NCBI GenBank assembly: GCA_900767915.1 | Contig: CAAGAX010000015.1 | Span: 1 to 64,000, forward strand | Direction of reading: 5' to 3' | DNA: 64,000 nt | From: Acholeplasmatales bacterium | GTDB lineage: Bacteria; Bacillota_I; Bacilli_A; Acholeplasmatales; Anaeroplasmataceae | Shown: piece by piece, positions 9,164 to 19,188 of the stretch | Layout: each line of letters begins with the position of its first letter | How positions within the stretch are numbered: the stretch's first letter is position 1 | Program-made: the position numbers and the translations under genes | The notes under the pieces: generated by a model | What the model saw: the letters and a program-made list of their open reading frames with translations, nothing else | What the model was told of the DNA's origin: nothing | Databases searched by the model: none

Positions 9164-9736
9164 TTAGTCTCTAAATTTTATTGTTTTAGCTATAGGATCC
9201 ATCTCATCTATTATTGCTAAACTATAAACATCATAGCCATTGCTTCTTAGCATATCTCCACCATGCTGAAAGCCTTTTTCAATTGCAATACCAATTCCTA
9301 TAACCTTAGCCTTAGCCTGATTAATTAATTCTATTAAGCCTAAGGTTGCATTACCATTTGCTAGAAAATCATCAATAATAACTACAGAATCATTTTCATT
9401 TAAAAAGCATTTTTCTATTATTACCTCATAATCCTTATTTTTTGTAAATGAATGAATATTTGTGTGATAACATTCTCCCATAGTACTGCTATTACCTTTT
9501 TTAGCGAATACAACAGGTACATTTAGCTTTAATCCTAAAAGAATTCCTAAGGCTATTCCTGATGATTCAATTGTTATTATTTTATTAATTCCTTTATCTT
9601 TGTATCTTAAATACCATTCGTTAGCCATTTCATTTAAAAGTACTGGGTCCAGCTGATGATTTAAAAATGAATTAACCTTTAAAATACTATTTGATAGTAT
9701 TAATCCTCTTTGTTGAATTTCCTTTTTTATATCCAT
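9164..9736 (-). CDS. xpt: Xanthine phosphoribosyltransferase
   Basis: 190 aa. Converts xanthine and PRPP to XMP in purine salvage. The PRPP-binding loop is SVVIIDDFLANGNAT, and the family N-terminus ILKVNSFLNHQLDPVLL and the IGIAIEKGFQHGG stretch are present. I choose ATG 9736 because TGAGG lies 8 bases before it and the product then starts MDIKKEIQQRG like its relatives; the ATG at 9748 overlaps that RBS. The promoter is so close (TAATAT ends at 9767) that no guanine/xanthine riboswitch fits in the leader, unlike many Firmicutes. Monocistronic. Confidence 0.93.
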   Translation of the reverse strand: MDIKKEIQQRGLILSNSILKVNSFLNHQLDPVLLNEMANEWYLRYKDKGINKIITIESSGIALGILLGLKLNVPVVFAKKGNSSTMGECYHTNIHSFTKNKDYEVIIEKCFLNENDSVVIIDDFLANGNATLGLIELINQAKAKVIGIGIAIEKGFQHGGDMLRSNGYDVYSLAIIDEMDPIAKTIKFRD

Positions 9737-9766
9737 AGAATACCTCATATTTTCTAAAGTATTTTT

Positions 9767-9795
9767 ATATTAACATGATTAGGATTTAAAAACAA
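9767..9795 (-). promoter_or_regulatory. Promoter of xpt
   Basis: Minus strand TTGTTT (9795-9790), 17-base spacer, TAATAT (9772-9767). It leaves a leader of only about 25 bases. Confidence 0.6.
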
Positions 9796-9874
9796 TTATA
9801 ATGATATTAATTTATCTTATAAAACCATTTTTTTGATTTTTTAAGATTTAAATAAAAACAAATAACTTTTTTTG

Positions 9875-9888
9875 TGGAAACGCTTCAA
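9875..9888 (+). promoter_or_regulatory. cre-like operator upstream of nifJ
   Basis: TGGAAACGCTTCAA matches 10 of 14 positions of the palindrome TGTAAACGTTTACA and contains the core GAAACGCTTC typical of LacI/CcpA-family operators. It sits just upstream of the -35 box, a position often used for activation. Candidate only. Confidence 0.35.
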
Positions 9889-9905
9889 ATTTCGACTTCA
9901 AAATG

Positions 9906-9934
9906 TTGATTATTCTTATTAAAAGATTTATAAT
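9906..9934 (+). promoter_or_regulatory. Promoter of nifJ
   Basis: TTGATT (9906-9911), 17 bases, TATAAT (9929-9934), 34 bases before the start codon. Confidence 0.75.
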
Positions 9935-9967
9935 TATTATGTAAAATAACTCATAAGGGGGAACAAC

Positions 9968-12900
9968 ATGAGCAATAAAGTTAAAAGAGTGGCTATAGAT
10001 GGAAATTATGCAGCTGCATATTCATCATATGCCTTTACAGAAGTTGCTGGTATTTATCCGATAACTCCGTCATCTCCAATGGCTGAATATACAGATGAAT
10101 GGGCAGCACAAGGCAAGAAAAATTTATTTGGAATGCCTGTTAGAATAGTTGAAATGCAATCTGAAGGAGGAGCAGCTGGTACAGTTCATGGATCTTTACA
10201 AGCAGGTGCGTTAACTACAACATATACTGCATCTCAAGGTTTATTATTAAAGATTCCTAATATGTATAAAATCGCTGGTGAATGCTTACCAGGTGTTATT
10301 CACGTTTCTGCACGTACACTTGCAGCACAATCATTAGCTATCTTTGGTGATCACCAGGATGTTATGGCATGCCGTCAAACTGGTTTTGCATTATTATGCT
10401 CAAATTCAGTTCAAGAGGTTATGGATTTAGCAGGTGTAGCACATTTATCTGCTATTGAATCAAGTATTCCATTCCTTCATTTCTTTGATGGATTTAGAAC
10501 ATCTCATGAGGTAAATACTGTTGAACCAATTGATTATTCAGTATTTGATAAATTATTAGATAAAGAAAAGGTTGCTGAATTTAGAGCTAACGCTTTAAAC
10601 CCAGGTCATCCAAAAACTCGTGGTACTGCTCAAAACGACGATGTTTATTTCCAAACAAGAGAATTACAAGCTCAAAAGTATACAAAGGTATATCCTATTG
10701 TAGCTAAGTATATGAAGGCTATTTCAAAGGCTACAGGACGTAATTATGTTCCATATCAATATTATGGAGATCCTAAGGCTACACGTGTTATCGTAGCTAT
10801 GGGTTCTGTTAACCAATGTGCTGAAGAGGTTGTTGATTATTTATTAGCTAAGGGTGAGCATGTAGGTGTTTTAGAGGTACATCTATATCGTCCATTTGTA
10901 TATAAGAAGTTCTTAGAGGCTTTACCTAAGACAGTAAAGAAGATTGCTGTATTAGATCGTACAATTGAGCAAGGAGCTTTATATGAGCCATTATGCTTAG
11001 ATGTACAAGCTGCTTATAATGGTGTTAAGACAAAGCCAATTATTGTTGGTGGTCGTTATGGTCTATCTAGTAAGGATACTACACCTACAATGGTTAAGTC
11101 AGTATTTGATAACTTAAAGAAGAGAAAGCCAGTTGACCATTTCGTTATTGGTATTGATGATGATATTAAACATACAAATTTACCTTTAGGAGAAACAATC
11201 GATGTTGCTGACCCAACAACTACAGAATTATTATTCTTTGGTTTAGGTTCAGATGGTACAGTTGGTGCTTGTAAGAACATTTCTAAGATTGTTGGTGACT
11301 ATACTGAATTCTATTCTCAAAGCTATGCTGCTTATGATTCTAAGAAGTCAGGTGGTTCAACAAGATTACATTTACGTTTCTCTAAGAAGCCAATTCGTTC
11401 TACATATTTAGTAAATCAACCTCACTTTGTATCTTGCTCACTAGATGCATATTTAGACAAGTTTGATATGATTGATGGTTTACGTGATGGTGGTACATTC
11501 TTATTAAATACAGTAGTTGATAAGGATCATATTGAACAAAGATTACCTAATAAATATAAGAGATTATTAGCACAAAAGCATGCGAAATTCTATATTATTG
11601 CCGCTAATCAAGCTGCAAGAGAATGTGGATTCCGTCCAGGCCTAGGTGTTAATACTATTATGCAATCAGCATTCTTTAAATTAAATGAACAAATTATGGA
11701 TTATGAGGAAGCAAAAACTCATATGAAGGAATTTGCTACAAAGACATATTTAAAGAAGGGTCAAGAATTAGTTGATCAAAATCATAAGGCAATTGACTTA
11801 GGTGGTACTCGTCTTGTTGAGGTTGAGGTTAAGCCTGAATGGGCTGATTTAAAAGACGATTCTAAGCCAGTTGATTTAAAGCGTCCACAATTCGTAAGAG
11901 AAATTGCTGATGTTATTAATTCAATTAAGGGTGATTCATTACCTTTATCTGCATTTGCTAAATTTGGTGATGATTGCCATATGCCACAAGGTACTGCAGC
12001 TTATGAAAAGCGTGGAGTTGCAACAGATGTTCCAGCATGGGATTCATCTAAGTGTATTCAATGTAATCAATGTGCATTTGTATGTCCACATGCATGTATT
12101 CGTCCATTCCTATGTACTGAAGAAGAGGTTAATAATGCTCCAGCTAACGCTCAATTCCTTGAAGCTACAGGATTTAAGGGATATAAGTATAGCTTAGCAA
12201 TTTCTACATTAGATTGTACAGGTTGTGGTGTTTGTTTAACAGTATGTCCTGGTAAGCCATTAAAGGATGAAAATGGTAATAAGGTTCCTAATCCTGCTTT
12301 AACTTCTCATACAATGGCAAAGAGCCGTGAGAATAAGGAAGAAGAAATCTTTGATTACTTTGCTAACCATGTAACATATAAGCGTGATGTTGCTGGTACT
12401 AATAACGCTAAGAATTTACAATTCTCTCAACCATTATTTGAGTTCTCAGGAGCTTGTGGTGGTTGTGGTGAAACTCCATATGTAAAGGCAGTTGCTCAAT
12501 TATTCGGTGATAGAATGATGGTAGCAAATGCTACAGGTTGTACATCAATTTATTCAGGCTCATATCCATCAAGCCCTTATACTACAGATAGTGAAGGACG
12601 TGGACCAGCTTGGGCTAACTCATTATTTGAGGATAATGCTGAGTTTGGATTTGGTATGAGAATGGCAGTTGAAACATTAAGAGATAGATTACAAACAGTA
12701 ATGGCTCTTAATAAGGATCAAATGCCTGAAGAAGCTAAGGCTTTATGTGATGAATGGATTTTAAATCGTAAGAGTGGTGCTAAGACAAAGGAATTAGCTC
12801 CAAAGATTGTAGCTGCTATGGAAGCAATTGATGCTCCATATGCTAAGGAAATCCTATCATTAAAGGATTATTTAGTTAAGGTATCTCAATGGATCATTGG

Positions 12901-13546
12901 TGGTGATGGTTGGGCTTATGATATTGGATATGGTGGACTTGACCATGTAATTGCTAATAACCAAGATGTTAACATTTTAGTTGTAGATACAGAGGTTTAC
13001 TCTAATACTGGTGGACAAGCTTCTAAGTCATCTCGTACAGGTGCAATTGCTAAGTTCGCTGCTGCTGGTAAGCCAACATTTAAGAAGGATTTAGCTTCAA
13101 TTGCTATGTCTTATGGACATGTATATGTAGCTACAGTATGTCATGGATATAATCAAAATCAAGTTGTTAAGGCTTTAAAGGAAGCTGAAGCATATGATGG
13201 TCCATCTATCGTAATTTGTTATGCTCCATGTATTGCTCATAACATTAAGAAGGGTCTATTCATGTCTCAAATGGAGGCTAAAAAAGCTACTGAATGTGGA
13301 TATTGGCCAACATTTAGATTTAACCCAGATCTTGCTAAGGAAGGCAAGAATCCATTCACAATGGATTGTAAAGAGCCAGACTGGTCTAAGTATCATGACT
13401 TCCTAATGAATGAAGGACGTTATGCTCAATTAGTAAAGGTTAATCCTTCTAAGGCTCAAGAATTACTTGACTGGAACTTAAAGGATGCTCAAAAGCGTTA
13501 TGCTAACTATGTTGCATTAGCTAATAAGGAATATCCTAATAAGTAA
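9968..13546 (+). CDS. nifJ: Pyruvate:ferredoxin (flavodoxin) oxidoreductase
   Basis: 1192 aa, full-length single-chain PFOR. It oxidises pyruvate with CoA to acetyl-CoA and CO2 and reduces ferredoxin, the central reaction of an anaerobic fermenter. Domains in order: pyruvate-binding domain with YPITPSSPMAE (about 30-40), the CoA-binding and gamma regions, two [4Fe-4S] clusters (CIQCNQCAFVCP near 695; CTGCGVCLTVCP near 750), CGGCGETPY near 829 supplying part of the proximal cluster site, and the thiamine diphosphate site GDGWAYDIG near 978 with NTGGQASKSS. RBS AAGGGGG lies 7 bases before the ATG. Codon choice (CGT, AAC, CAC, frequent GGT) is more selective than in its neighbours, as expected for a highly expressed gene. 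Own promoter, terminator and a possible cre site. Confidence 0.97.
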   Translation: MSNKVKRVAIDGNYAAAYSSYAFTEVAGIYPITPSSPMAEYTDEWAAQGKKNLFGMPVRIVEMQSEGGAAGTVHGSLQAGALTTTYTASQGLLLKIPNMYKIAGECLPGVIHVSARTLAAQSLAIFGDHQDVMACRQTGFALLCSNSVQEVMDLAGVAHLSAIESSIPFLHFFDGFRTSHEVNTVEPIDYSVFDKLLDKEKVAEFRANALNPGHPKTRGTAQNDDVYFQTRELQAQKYTKVYPIVAKYMKAISKATGRNYVPYQYYGDPKATRVIVAMGSVNQCAEEVVDYLLAKGEHVGVLEVHLYRPFVYKKFLEALPKTVKKIAVLDRTIEQGALYEPLCLDVQAAYNGVKTKPIIVGGRYGLSSKDTTPTMVKSVFDNLKKRKPVDHFVIGIDDDIKHTNLPLGETIDVADPTTTELLFFGLGSDGTVGACKNISKIVGDYTEFYSQSYAAYDSKKSGGSTRLHLRFSKKPIRSTYLVNQPHFVSCSLDAYLDKFDMIDGLRDGGTFLLNTVVDKDHIEQRLPNKYKRLLAQKHAKFYIIAANQAARECGFRPGLGVNTIMQSAFFKLNEQIMDYEEAKTHMKEFATKTYLKKGQELVDQNHKAIDLGGTRLVEVEVKPEWADLKDDSKPVDLKRPQFVREIADVINSIKGDSLPLSAFAKFGDDCHMPQGTAAYEKRGVATDVPAWDSSKCIQCNQCAFVCPHACIRPFLCTEEEVNNAPANAQFLEATGFKGYKYSLAISTLDCTGCGVCLTVCPGKPLKDENGNKVPNPALTSHTMAKSRENKEEEIFDYFANHVTYKRDVAGTNNAKNLQFSQPLFEFSGACGGCGETPYVKAVAQLFGDRMMVANATGCTSIYSGSYPSSPYTTDSEGRGPAWANSLFEDNAEFGFGMRMAVETLRDRLQTVMALNKDQMPEEAKALCDEWILNRKSGAKTKELAPKIVAAMEAIDAPYAKEILSLKDYLVKVSQWIIGGDGWAYDIGYGGLDHVIANNQDVNILVVDTEVYSNTGGQASKSSRTGAIAKFAAAGKPTFKKDLASIAMSYGHVYVATVCHGYNQNQVVKALKEAEAYDGPSIVICYAPCIAHNIKKGLFMSQMEAKKATECGYWPTFRFNPDLAKEGKNPFTMDCKEPDWSKYHDFLMNEGRYAQLVKVNPSKAQELLDWNLKDAQKRYANYVALANKEYPNK

Positions 13547-13563
13547 TTAATAACTAAGCTTTT

Positions 13564-13598
13564 AAAGAGCTGTCAATTTAATTTGATAGCTCTTTTTT
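13564..13598 (+). terminator. Terminator of nifJ
   Basis: AAAGAGCTGTCAA pairs with TTGATAGCTCTTT (one G-U), followed by T6. Confidence 0.85.
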
Positions 13599-14136
13599 CT
13601 ACTTTTAGAATGAAACTAATCTTACTGATAATTAAGTTATGGGGATTTCCTAAAGTTTCGTCAAGCTATTAATGTTGATATTAAGGGTAGAAAAGAGGCT
13701 AATAAAATTTTTACTAATTACATTTAAATGATTTGATTTTTTATTTTGAACCATTTTTAAACATAGCTATAAATATAGAATGTTAAGCTTTTATCTTTTA
13801 AATGATAAATTATTATGAGCTATTTATTCTCAAATTCGTACTTAAATATAATATAAACTTTTTTTAGATTCACTAACTACTAGATCCCAAAAATATTTTG
13901 AATTATATTTAGGACCTATAATAGATAATATAGTATTTTTAAATTTAAATTAGATTCTTGAAATATATATAATCTATATATCTATTATGATATTATTCTT
14001 TAGCTTTGTATTTTAAGAATTAATCTAGATAATTAGCTATAAATATCTAAATTGCATGAAGATTAATAAAAAACAAGTTGAAATTCAAATTATTTTAAAA
14101 AATATACATTTATCATGGATTGTTATTTTTCTATTA
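13599..14136. other. Intergenic stretch without recognised genes
   Basis: About 540 AT-rich bases between the nifJ terminator and the MarR promoter. Stops occur in every frame. The ATG at 14115 that opens the MarR frame lies upstream of the promoter and is not the start. I see no structured RNA or repeat that is statistically convincing. Confidence 0.5.
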
Positions 14137-14164
14137 TTGCTTTTAAATCTATTTATGTTATAAT
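14137..14164 (+). promoter_or_regulatory. Promoter of the MarR-yfcE pair
   Basis: TTGCTT (14137-14142), 16 bases, TATAAT (14159-14164). The predicted transcript starts near 14171, which fixes the start codon at 14187. Confidence 0.6.
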
Positions 14165-14186
14165 TCCATTGAAGAGGATTGATTTT

Positions 14187-14633
14187 ATGAATAATATTGA
14201 AAATAATGTTGAAAATAGAAAAAAAGTAATAGAAATGCTAAAAGCAGTTACTAATTATTTTAATGATATGAGAGATGTTTTATGTGCTCCTTATGGCTTA
14301 TCTTCAATTCAAGCTGTAATAGTTTTAGATATTTTTCATCATCCTAATGAAACAAAGGTTACGGACATTTGTAAAAGATTAAATAAATCAACAAATACTA
14401 TTTCTCCTTTGATTAATAGATTAATCAAAAAAAATTTTTTATTTAAGGAACAAAGTGAAGAGGATCAAAGAGTCTTTTATGTAAGATTAACAGAAAAAAG
14501 TACTAAAATTCTTAATGACATAATTGTTGACGTCAATGATTTTACATGGCCAATTTTTGATTCATTTTCAGATTTAGAATTTAATCAAATTTATAATGCT
14601 TTATCATTAATGAATGGAGTTATTGAAAAATGA
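14187..14633 (+). CDS. MarR family transcriptional regulator
   Basis: 148 aa winged-helix protein. The helix-turn-helix lies at about 65-95 (KVTDICKRLNKSTNTISPLINRLIKKNFL), followed by the wing with EEDQRVFYVRLTEKS (the DxRxxxxxLT signature of MarR proteins). The flanking helices form the dimer interface. The start is set at ATG 14187: GAAGAGG precedes it at the right distance and the promoter lies downstream of the earlier in-frame ATG. Overlaps yfcE by 4 bases. Ligand and targets are unknown; MarR proteins usually repress their own operon in response to small aromatic or oxidising compounds. Confidence 0.9.
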   Translation: MNNIENNVENRKKVIEMLKAVTNYFNDMRDVLCAPYGLSSIQAVIVLDIFHHPNETKVTDICKRLNKSTNTISPLINRLIKKNFLFKEQSEEDQRVFYVRLTEKSTKILNDIIVDVNDFTWPIFDSFSDLEFNQIYNALSLMNGVIEK

Positions 14634-15157
14634 AATATTTAATTGTATCTGATATTCACGGTTCAAGTGATTCAGCAGAAAAAATAGTTGAAATTTTTAA
14701 AAATGAAAAATGTGACCTAATACTATGTTTAGGTGATGTATTATATCATGGGCCTAGAAATGACCTACCACCATATTACGAGCCTAAAAAGGTTATTTCT
14801 CTTTTAAATCCATTAAGTGATAAAATTCTTTGTGTAAAAGGAAATTGTGAGGCTGAGGTTGATCAAATGGTTTTAAATTTTAAAATCAATGATTATCTGG
14901 ATTTAAATTTAAATGGCTTTGAAGCTCATCTTGAGCATGGACATCATCTAGATTTATATAGGGGTACTCCTGATGTTATTTTATCAGGTCATACTCATAT
15001 TCCTGTATTAGCTAAAGAAAATAATATTTTATATGTAAATCCTGGAAGTATTACTATCCCTAAAAATAATAGTGAAAGAGGCTATGCAATTTGGGATAAT
15101 AATGTAATAACTCTTTATAATTTAGCTAATAAAGAGCTAATTAGCTATAAATTATAA
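14630..15157 (+). CDS. yfcE: YfcE-type metallophosphodiesterase
   Basis: 175 aa, calcineurin-like phosphodiesterase. The metal-binding blocks are complete: SDIHG (about 7-11), LGDVLYHGPRND (about 35-46), KGNCE (about 78-82), EHGHHLD and SGHTHIP (about 118-124). The family hydrolyses phosphodiesters with Mn2+ or similar metals; the physiological substrate is unknown. Translationally coupled (ATGA) to the MarR regulator, so probably its regulatory target. An AT-rich inverted repeat covers the end of the gene (about 15115-15157) but lacks a T run. Confidence 0.9.
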   Translation: MKYLIVSDIHGSSDSAEKIVEIFKNEKCDLILCLGDVLYHGPRNDLPPYYEPKKVISLLNPLSDKILCVKGNCEAEVDQMVLNFKINDYLDLNLNGFEAHLEHGHHLDLYRGTPDVILSGHTHIPVLAKENNILYVNPGSITIPKNNSERGYAIWDNNVITLYNLANKELISYKL

Positions 15158-15234
15158 AAAAAATTAAAAAAAAATAAAAAAAATGAAAAAAATTATCAAA
15201 ATCTTTCTATTATTATTATAGGAGGATTTTTTTT

Positions 15235-15816
15235 ATGAAAAAAATATTTGAAATAATTTTTATAGCTATTATAGCTATTGCTACAATTGTATTAACAATA
15301 ATATCTTATATTCCCCATAATTCTACTATTAAATCTTTACCAACAGAATCTTCATCTAGTAATTATATTACTATAACAATTAAAGGAGAAATAACAGTAG
15401 AAAAGCTTGAATTAAAAATACCTAAAGGACAAACTTATAGATATATAATAAATTCAATAAAGGATAGCTATTTAAATGATTATAGTAAGCTTGATGATGA
15501 CTACAAAAAGCGTTATTATGAAAATACAACAATAATAATTGATACTCAAGATACCTATTCTATAAAAAAAGAAGAAATTAAAAATGATAAGCCATCAATA
15601 ACACAAACAAAACCATCCAAGCCTGAAAAAATAAACATAAATAACGCAAGCTATTATGAATTAATTTCCTTATATGGAATAGGAGAAAAAAGAGCTAATA
15701 ATATATTAGAATATTTAGTTAATAATAAATTTCAAAGCTTTTATGAGCTTCAAAAGTTTTTAGGAGTGTCAGATGAGATCATTACCCGTATTCAAGAACA
15801 AGCTATTCTTAAATGA
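15235..15816 (+). CDS. comEA: Competence protein ComEA-like DNA receptor
   Basis: 193 aa. An N-terminal membrane anchor (about 4-25) is followed by a surface-exposed region (30-110) of the SLBB type and a C-terminal helix-hairpin-helix DNA-binding domain (about 133-193) with ININNASYYELISLYGIG and RANNILEYL. ComEA binds transforming double-stranded DNA outside the membrane. Strong RBS (AGGAGG). The last 44 bases overlap comEC, the standard competence gene order. The upstream 75 bases are mostly A tracts; I cannot confirm a competence-factor box. Confidence 0.9.
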   Translation: MKKIFEIIFIAIIAIATIVLTIISYIPHNSTIKSLPTESSSSNYITITIKGEITVEKLELKIPKGQTYRYIINSIKDSYLNDYSKLDDDYKKRYYENTTIIIDTQDTYSIKKEEIKNDKPSITQTKPSKPEKININNASYYELISLYGIGEKRANNILEYLVNNKFQSFYELQKFLGVSDEIITRIQEQAILK

Positions 15817-17887
15817 ATTACATTTTCCTGTCATAGGTATTATATTATCATTATTAGCTCTTAGATACCCACTATTTTATTTGTTTTTAGGTTTATTTTT
15901 AATTATTATTATAAAAAGAAAAAAGGTATTATTCTTAACAATAATTCTGATTATCCTAGCTATATTAAGAACACTACAAATAAATTCTACTCATAAATCT
16001 ATAGAAGATGGAAGCTATCATGGAATAGTTTGTGATATAGAAAATGAAAATAATTATATATTATTAACTAATAATGGTAAAATTAGAGTAACAAGCTATA
16101 ATCATGATGAAAGGGTAGGAAATAGAATAGAAGTAGCGTTAACTATAACTCCTATAGCTTTAAAATCCTATGAAGAAGATTTTAATTATAAGGATTATTT
16201 ATATTCAAAAAAAATCTATTATACTGCAAAAGAAAAAGAAGTCATTTCTAAAGAAGAAGGCTTTTATTTTAATAGTATAAAGTATAATCTATTATCATTT
16301 TATAAGGATAAGCTTAGTCAAGAAAGCTTTTTATATGTTAGTGCCCTAGTATTTTCTGATAATATCTTTCCTAATACTCTAAAGGAATGCTATTCAATGC
16401 TTGGAATCTCTCATATTCTAGCTGTTAGTGGAATGCATATTATGTTTTTATATGGAATATTATGCTATATATTTTTACATATTTTTCATTATTATAAAAA
16501 AACTATTCCATTAATAATTATTAGTATTTATATTTTTCTAATAGGTTGTCCAACTTCAGCTATTAGAGCCCTATTATTTTTAATATTATCTACAATAAAT
16601 AGAAAAAATACTAATAAGTATACAAAGCTAGATATATTTTCAATATCCTTTATTATAATGATTATTATAAATCCCTATGAATTATATTATATAGGCTTTA
16701 TTTTAAGCTATTTAGTAAGCTTTATTTTAATTTATTCAATAGATTTATTAAAAGCTAAATCAAAACTATTAAAGTCCTATGAAAGCTATCTAATAATTTA
16801 TTTTACAACCCTACCCTTTATCTGTAGCATGAATAATCAAATCAGTCTATTTTCATTTTTATTATCACCATTATTATCTATTGTTTGTAGTATAATTTTT
16901 TTACCACTTTCCTATATAATTACATTAATTCCAGTATTAGATATAATATTAAAATATATATTTATATTTTTCAATCAATATATTACTGTATTATCTAATA
17001 TAAGTCCTAAAATAAATATAAGAAGCTTTAATATTTATTTTAAAATAATTTATTATTTCATATGGATATTATATTTAATAACTAGAATATATAATAAAAA
17101 TAGAATAAGAACATTATTATGCTTCATTTTATTTTTGTCAATATATATAAATTTAGATTATGTTTGTTTTTATACTAGAATTACTTTTATTGATGTTGGA
17201 CAAGGAGATGGAAGCTTAATTAGATTAAAAAATAATAGTGGTATTATTGTTATAGACTGTTATAAATCCATGGATTATTTAAAAAATATGGGAATATCTA
17301 GAATAGATTATTTAATATTTACTCATTCTGACAATGATCATATAGCTGAATATAAGGAATGTATTGATTATTTTAATGTAGGAAATATTTTATATTCTAA
17401 ATATGATAATACTATGAAGGAATATTTAAAGGAATATAATAATACATATCCTATAGAAGCTGGAAAGATAATAAATATAAATGAATATGAGCTTATGTTT
17501 TTGGCGCCAATTAATGAATACACTGAAATAAATAGTAATAGTATTGTTTTTTATTTAAAGTATAATAATCATAAAATATTATTTACAGGAGATATGACTT
17601 TTGAAGAAGAAAAGGATATAATAAACAAATACCCATTCTTATTAGAAAGTGAGGTATTAAAGGTTGCTCATCATGGCTCTAAAACATCATCTAGTGAAGC
17701 TATATTAAAGCTTATTAAGCCTAAATATTCAGTTGTATCAGTAGGCTTAAATAATAGCTATGGATTACCTGATAGTGAGATAATTAATAGATTAAAGAAA
17801 TATGGAGAGGTATATGAAACAAGATATACAGGAAATATTGAATTTAGCCTTTTAAATGATAAATTATATATTAAAAAATATCATTAA
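15773..17887 (+). CDS. comEC: ComEC/Rec2 DNA uptake channel
   Basis: 704 aa. N-terminal membrane helices and an extracellular domain (1-150), then the Competence core (about 185-430) with ILAVSGMHIMFLYG, and further helices to about 465. A C-terminal metallo-beta-lactamase-like domain (about 468-704) follows, with FIDVGQGDGSL, THSDNDHI, LFTGDM and VAHHGSKTS. This is the pore that passes single-stranded DNA into the cell; the last domain is thought to degrade the other strand. The start inside comEA is supported by AGGAG 7 bases before. Intact, so natural transformation is plausible if the pilus genes exist elsewhere. Confidence 0.93.
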   Translation: MRSLPVFKNKLFLNELHFPVIGIILSLLALRYPLFYLFLGLFLIIIIKRKKVLFLTIILIILAILRTLQINSTHKSIEDGSYHGIVCDIENENNYILLTNNGKIRVTSYNHDERVGNRIEVALTITPIALKSYEEDFNYKDYLYSKKIYYTAKEKEVISKEEGFYFNSIKYNLLSFYKDKLSQESFLYVSALVFSDNIFPNTLKECYSMLGISHILAVSGMHIMFLYGILCYIFLHIFHYYKKTIPLIIISIYIFLIGCPTSAIRALLFLILSTINRKNTNKYTKLDIFSISFIIMIIINPYELYYIGFILSYLVSFILIYSIDLLKAKSKLLKSYESYLIIYFTTLPFICSMNNQISLFSFLLSPLLSIVCSIIFLPLSYIITLIPVLDIILKYIFIFFNQYITVLSNISPKINIRSFNIYFKIIYYFIWILYLITRIYNKNRIRTLLCFILFLSIYINLDYVCFYTRITFIDVGQGDGSLIRLKNNSGIIVIDCYKSMDYLKNMGISRIDYLIFTHSDNDHIAEYKECIDYFNVGNILYSKYDNTMKEYLKEYNNTYPIEAGKIININEYELMFLAPINEYTEINSNSIVFYLKYNNHKILFTGDMTFEEEKDIINKYPFLLESEVLKVAHHGSKTSSSEAILKLIKPKYSVVSVGLNNSYGLPDSEIINRLKKYGEVYETRYTGNIEFSLLNDKLYIKKYH

Positions 17888-17889
17888 TA

Positions 17890-17898
17890 TGGTAAAAT
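17890..17898 (+). promoter_or_regulatory. Extended -10 promoter of the FRG gene
   Basis: TGGTAAAAT directly after the comEC stop, about 26 bases before ATG 17924. Confidence 0.5.
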
Positions 17899-17923
17899 AT
17901 TTATAGAGTTTCGGAGGTATTAT

Positions 17924-19138
17924 ATGAAAATATATGATTGTATAATTAATAATGTTAAAACTAAAGGCTCTTTTTTTACCGATAGTGATTTTGGTTCTTT
18001 CTTTTTTACAGATACCATAGATGAAGAATTAGATTTTATGGAATATTCAAGCTTTTCCTTATCTAATGACTCTATTATAATTAATAGCTCCTTAGATGGA
18101 TATAGAATATATAAGCTAAAAAGAAATAAAAAATATGTTTATGCAGTAGCTTTAATAAATAAAGATGAATTTGATGTATCATATTTAACATTAGATGATT
18201 TATCTATTCAAAGCAGCTTTAGTCTATTTACAGGTGGAGATATATTAGAATATTTAGCTGATATTTGTGAATTACCTACTGGTAATTTTATAGTTGGTAG
18301 TGTTCAGGATTATATTTCCTCTATTGAAAAGATATTATCAAGATATAATGATAAGGAAGCCTTCTTTAGAGGTCATTATTATTATAAATATGAATTAGTA
18401 CCATCATTGTATCGTAAAAAGAAATATTATGAAAATGAATCATTTATGTATATGGATTTTAAAACTCAATTTTATAGAGAATTATCAAATAAAAAATATA
18501 TTGAAATATTGACTACTATGCAGCATTATCGTATGCCCACAAGATTATTAGATACAACCTCAAATCCCCTTGTTGCGTTATATATGGCATGTGATAAGCC
18601 TTATAATTTTAAAAGTAAGAATTATGGTATAGGTGAAGTAATATTAATGACAGAGGATAGAAGAAATGTTAAGTATTCTGATAGTAATGCTGTTACATTA
18701 TTATCATGCCTTGCTGTACTTGAAACTAATTATAAACAGGAGCTTTATGAAAAAATAACTGAATCCTTAGCTAAAAATGATCCATCGATTTATAAAAATT
18801 GTATGGCTTATAAAAGATTTAAGGCAGAGGCTCAAACAGAATTACCTTATTTTGATGATTCATTTTTTACACCTGAGGTTTTACTTCATCCTAAACATGT
18901 TAAGGTTGGTATGATAAATGATAGAATTATTGCTCAAAGTGGTTCATTTATATTATTTGGATTATGTAATTACTTAACTGGTGAATATTGTCCATTAACT
19001 ACTGTTACAAAAGAAAGAATATTTATTGTACATAGAGATTATATTACAAAGCAGCTAGAGCTTTTAAATATTAATACAGGAACTATGTATCCTGATAAGG
19101 ATCATATGTCATCTATTATTACAAGAAGCTATGAATAA
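17924..19138 (+). CDS. FRG domain-containing protein
   Basis: 404 aa. The FRG domain (named for Phe-Arg-Gly) runs from about residue 145 to 330: FFRGHYYYKYELVPSLYRK at its start and MQHYRMPTRLLDTTSNPLVALYMAC in the middle, both diagnostic. Residues 1-120 are not recognised. FRG proteins are cytoplasmic, of unknown biochemistry, and scattered through accessory and defence-associated regions. RBS CGGAGG. It lies between comEC and asnB with its own extended -10 promoter, so it need not share their function. Confidence 0.85.
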   Translation: MKIYDCIINNVKTKGSFFTDSDFGSFFFTDTIDEELDFMEYSSFSLSNDSIIINSSLDGYRIYKLKRNKKYVYAVALINKDEFDVSYLTLDDLSIQSSFSLFTGGDILEYLADICELPTGNFIVGSVQDYISSIEKILSRYNDKEAFFRGHYYYKYELVPSLYRKKKYYENESFMYMDFKTQFYRELSNKKYIEILTTMQHYRMPTRLLDTTSNPLVALYMACDKPYNFKSKNYGIGEVILMTEDRRNVKYSDSNAVTLLSCLAVLETNYKQELYEKITESLAKNDPSIYKNCMAYKRFKAEAQTELPYFDDSFFTPEVLLHPKHVKVGMINDRIIAQSGSFILFGLCNYLTGEYCPLTTVTKERIFIVHRDYITKQLELLNINTGTMYPDKDHMSSIITRSYE

Positions 19139-19188
19139 TATGTAACATAGAAATTAATTCCTCATATTATAATAACGGAGTTGAGATA

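Noticed and set aside
9737..9800. Purine riboswitch before xpt
   Set aside because: The promoter lies about 30 bases from the start codon, leaving no room for an aptamer.
11056..13406. Small frames inside nifJ
   Set aside because: They are other-frame shadows of a clearly conserved gene, with no RBS.
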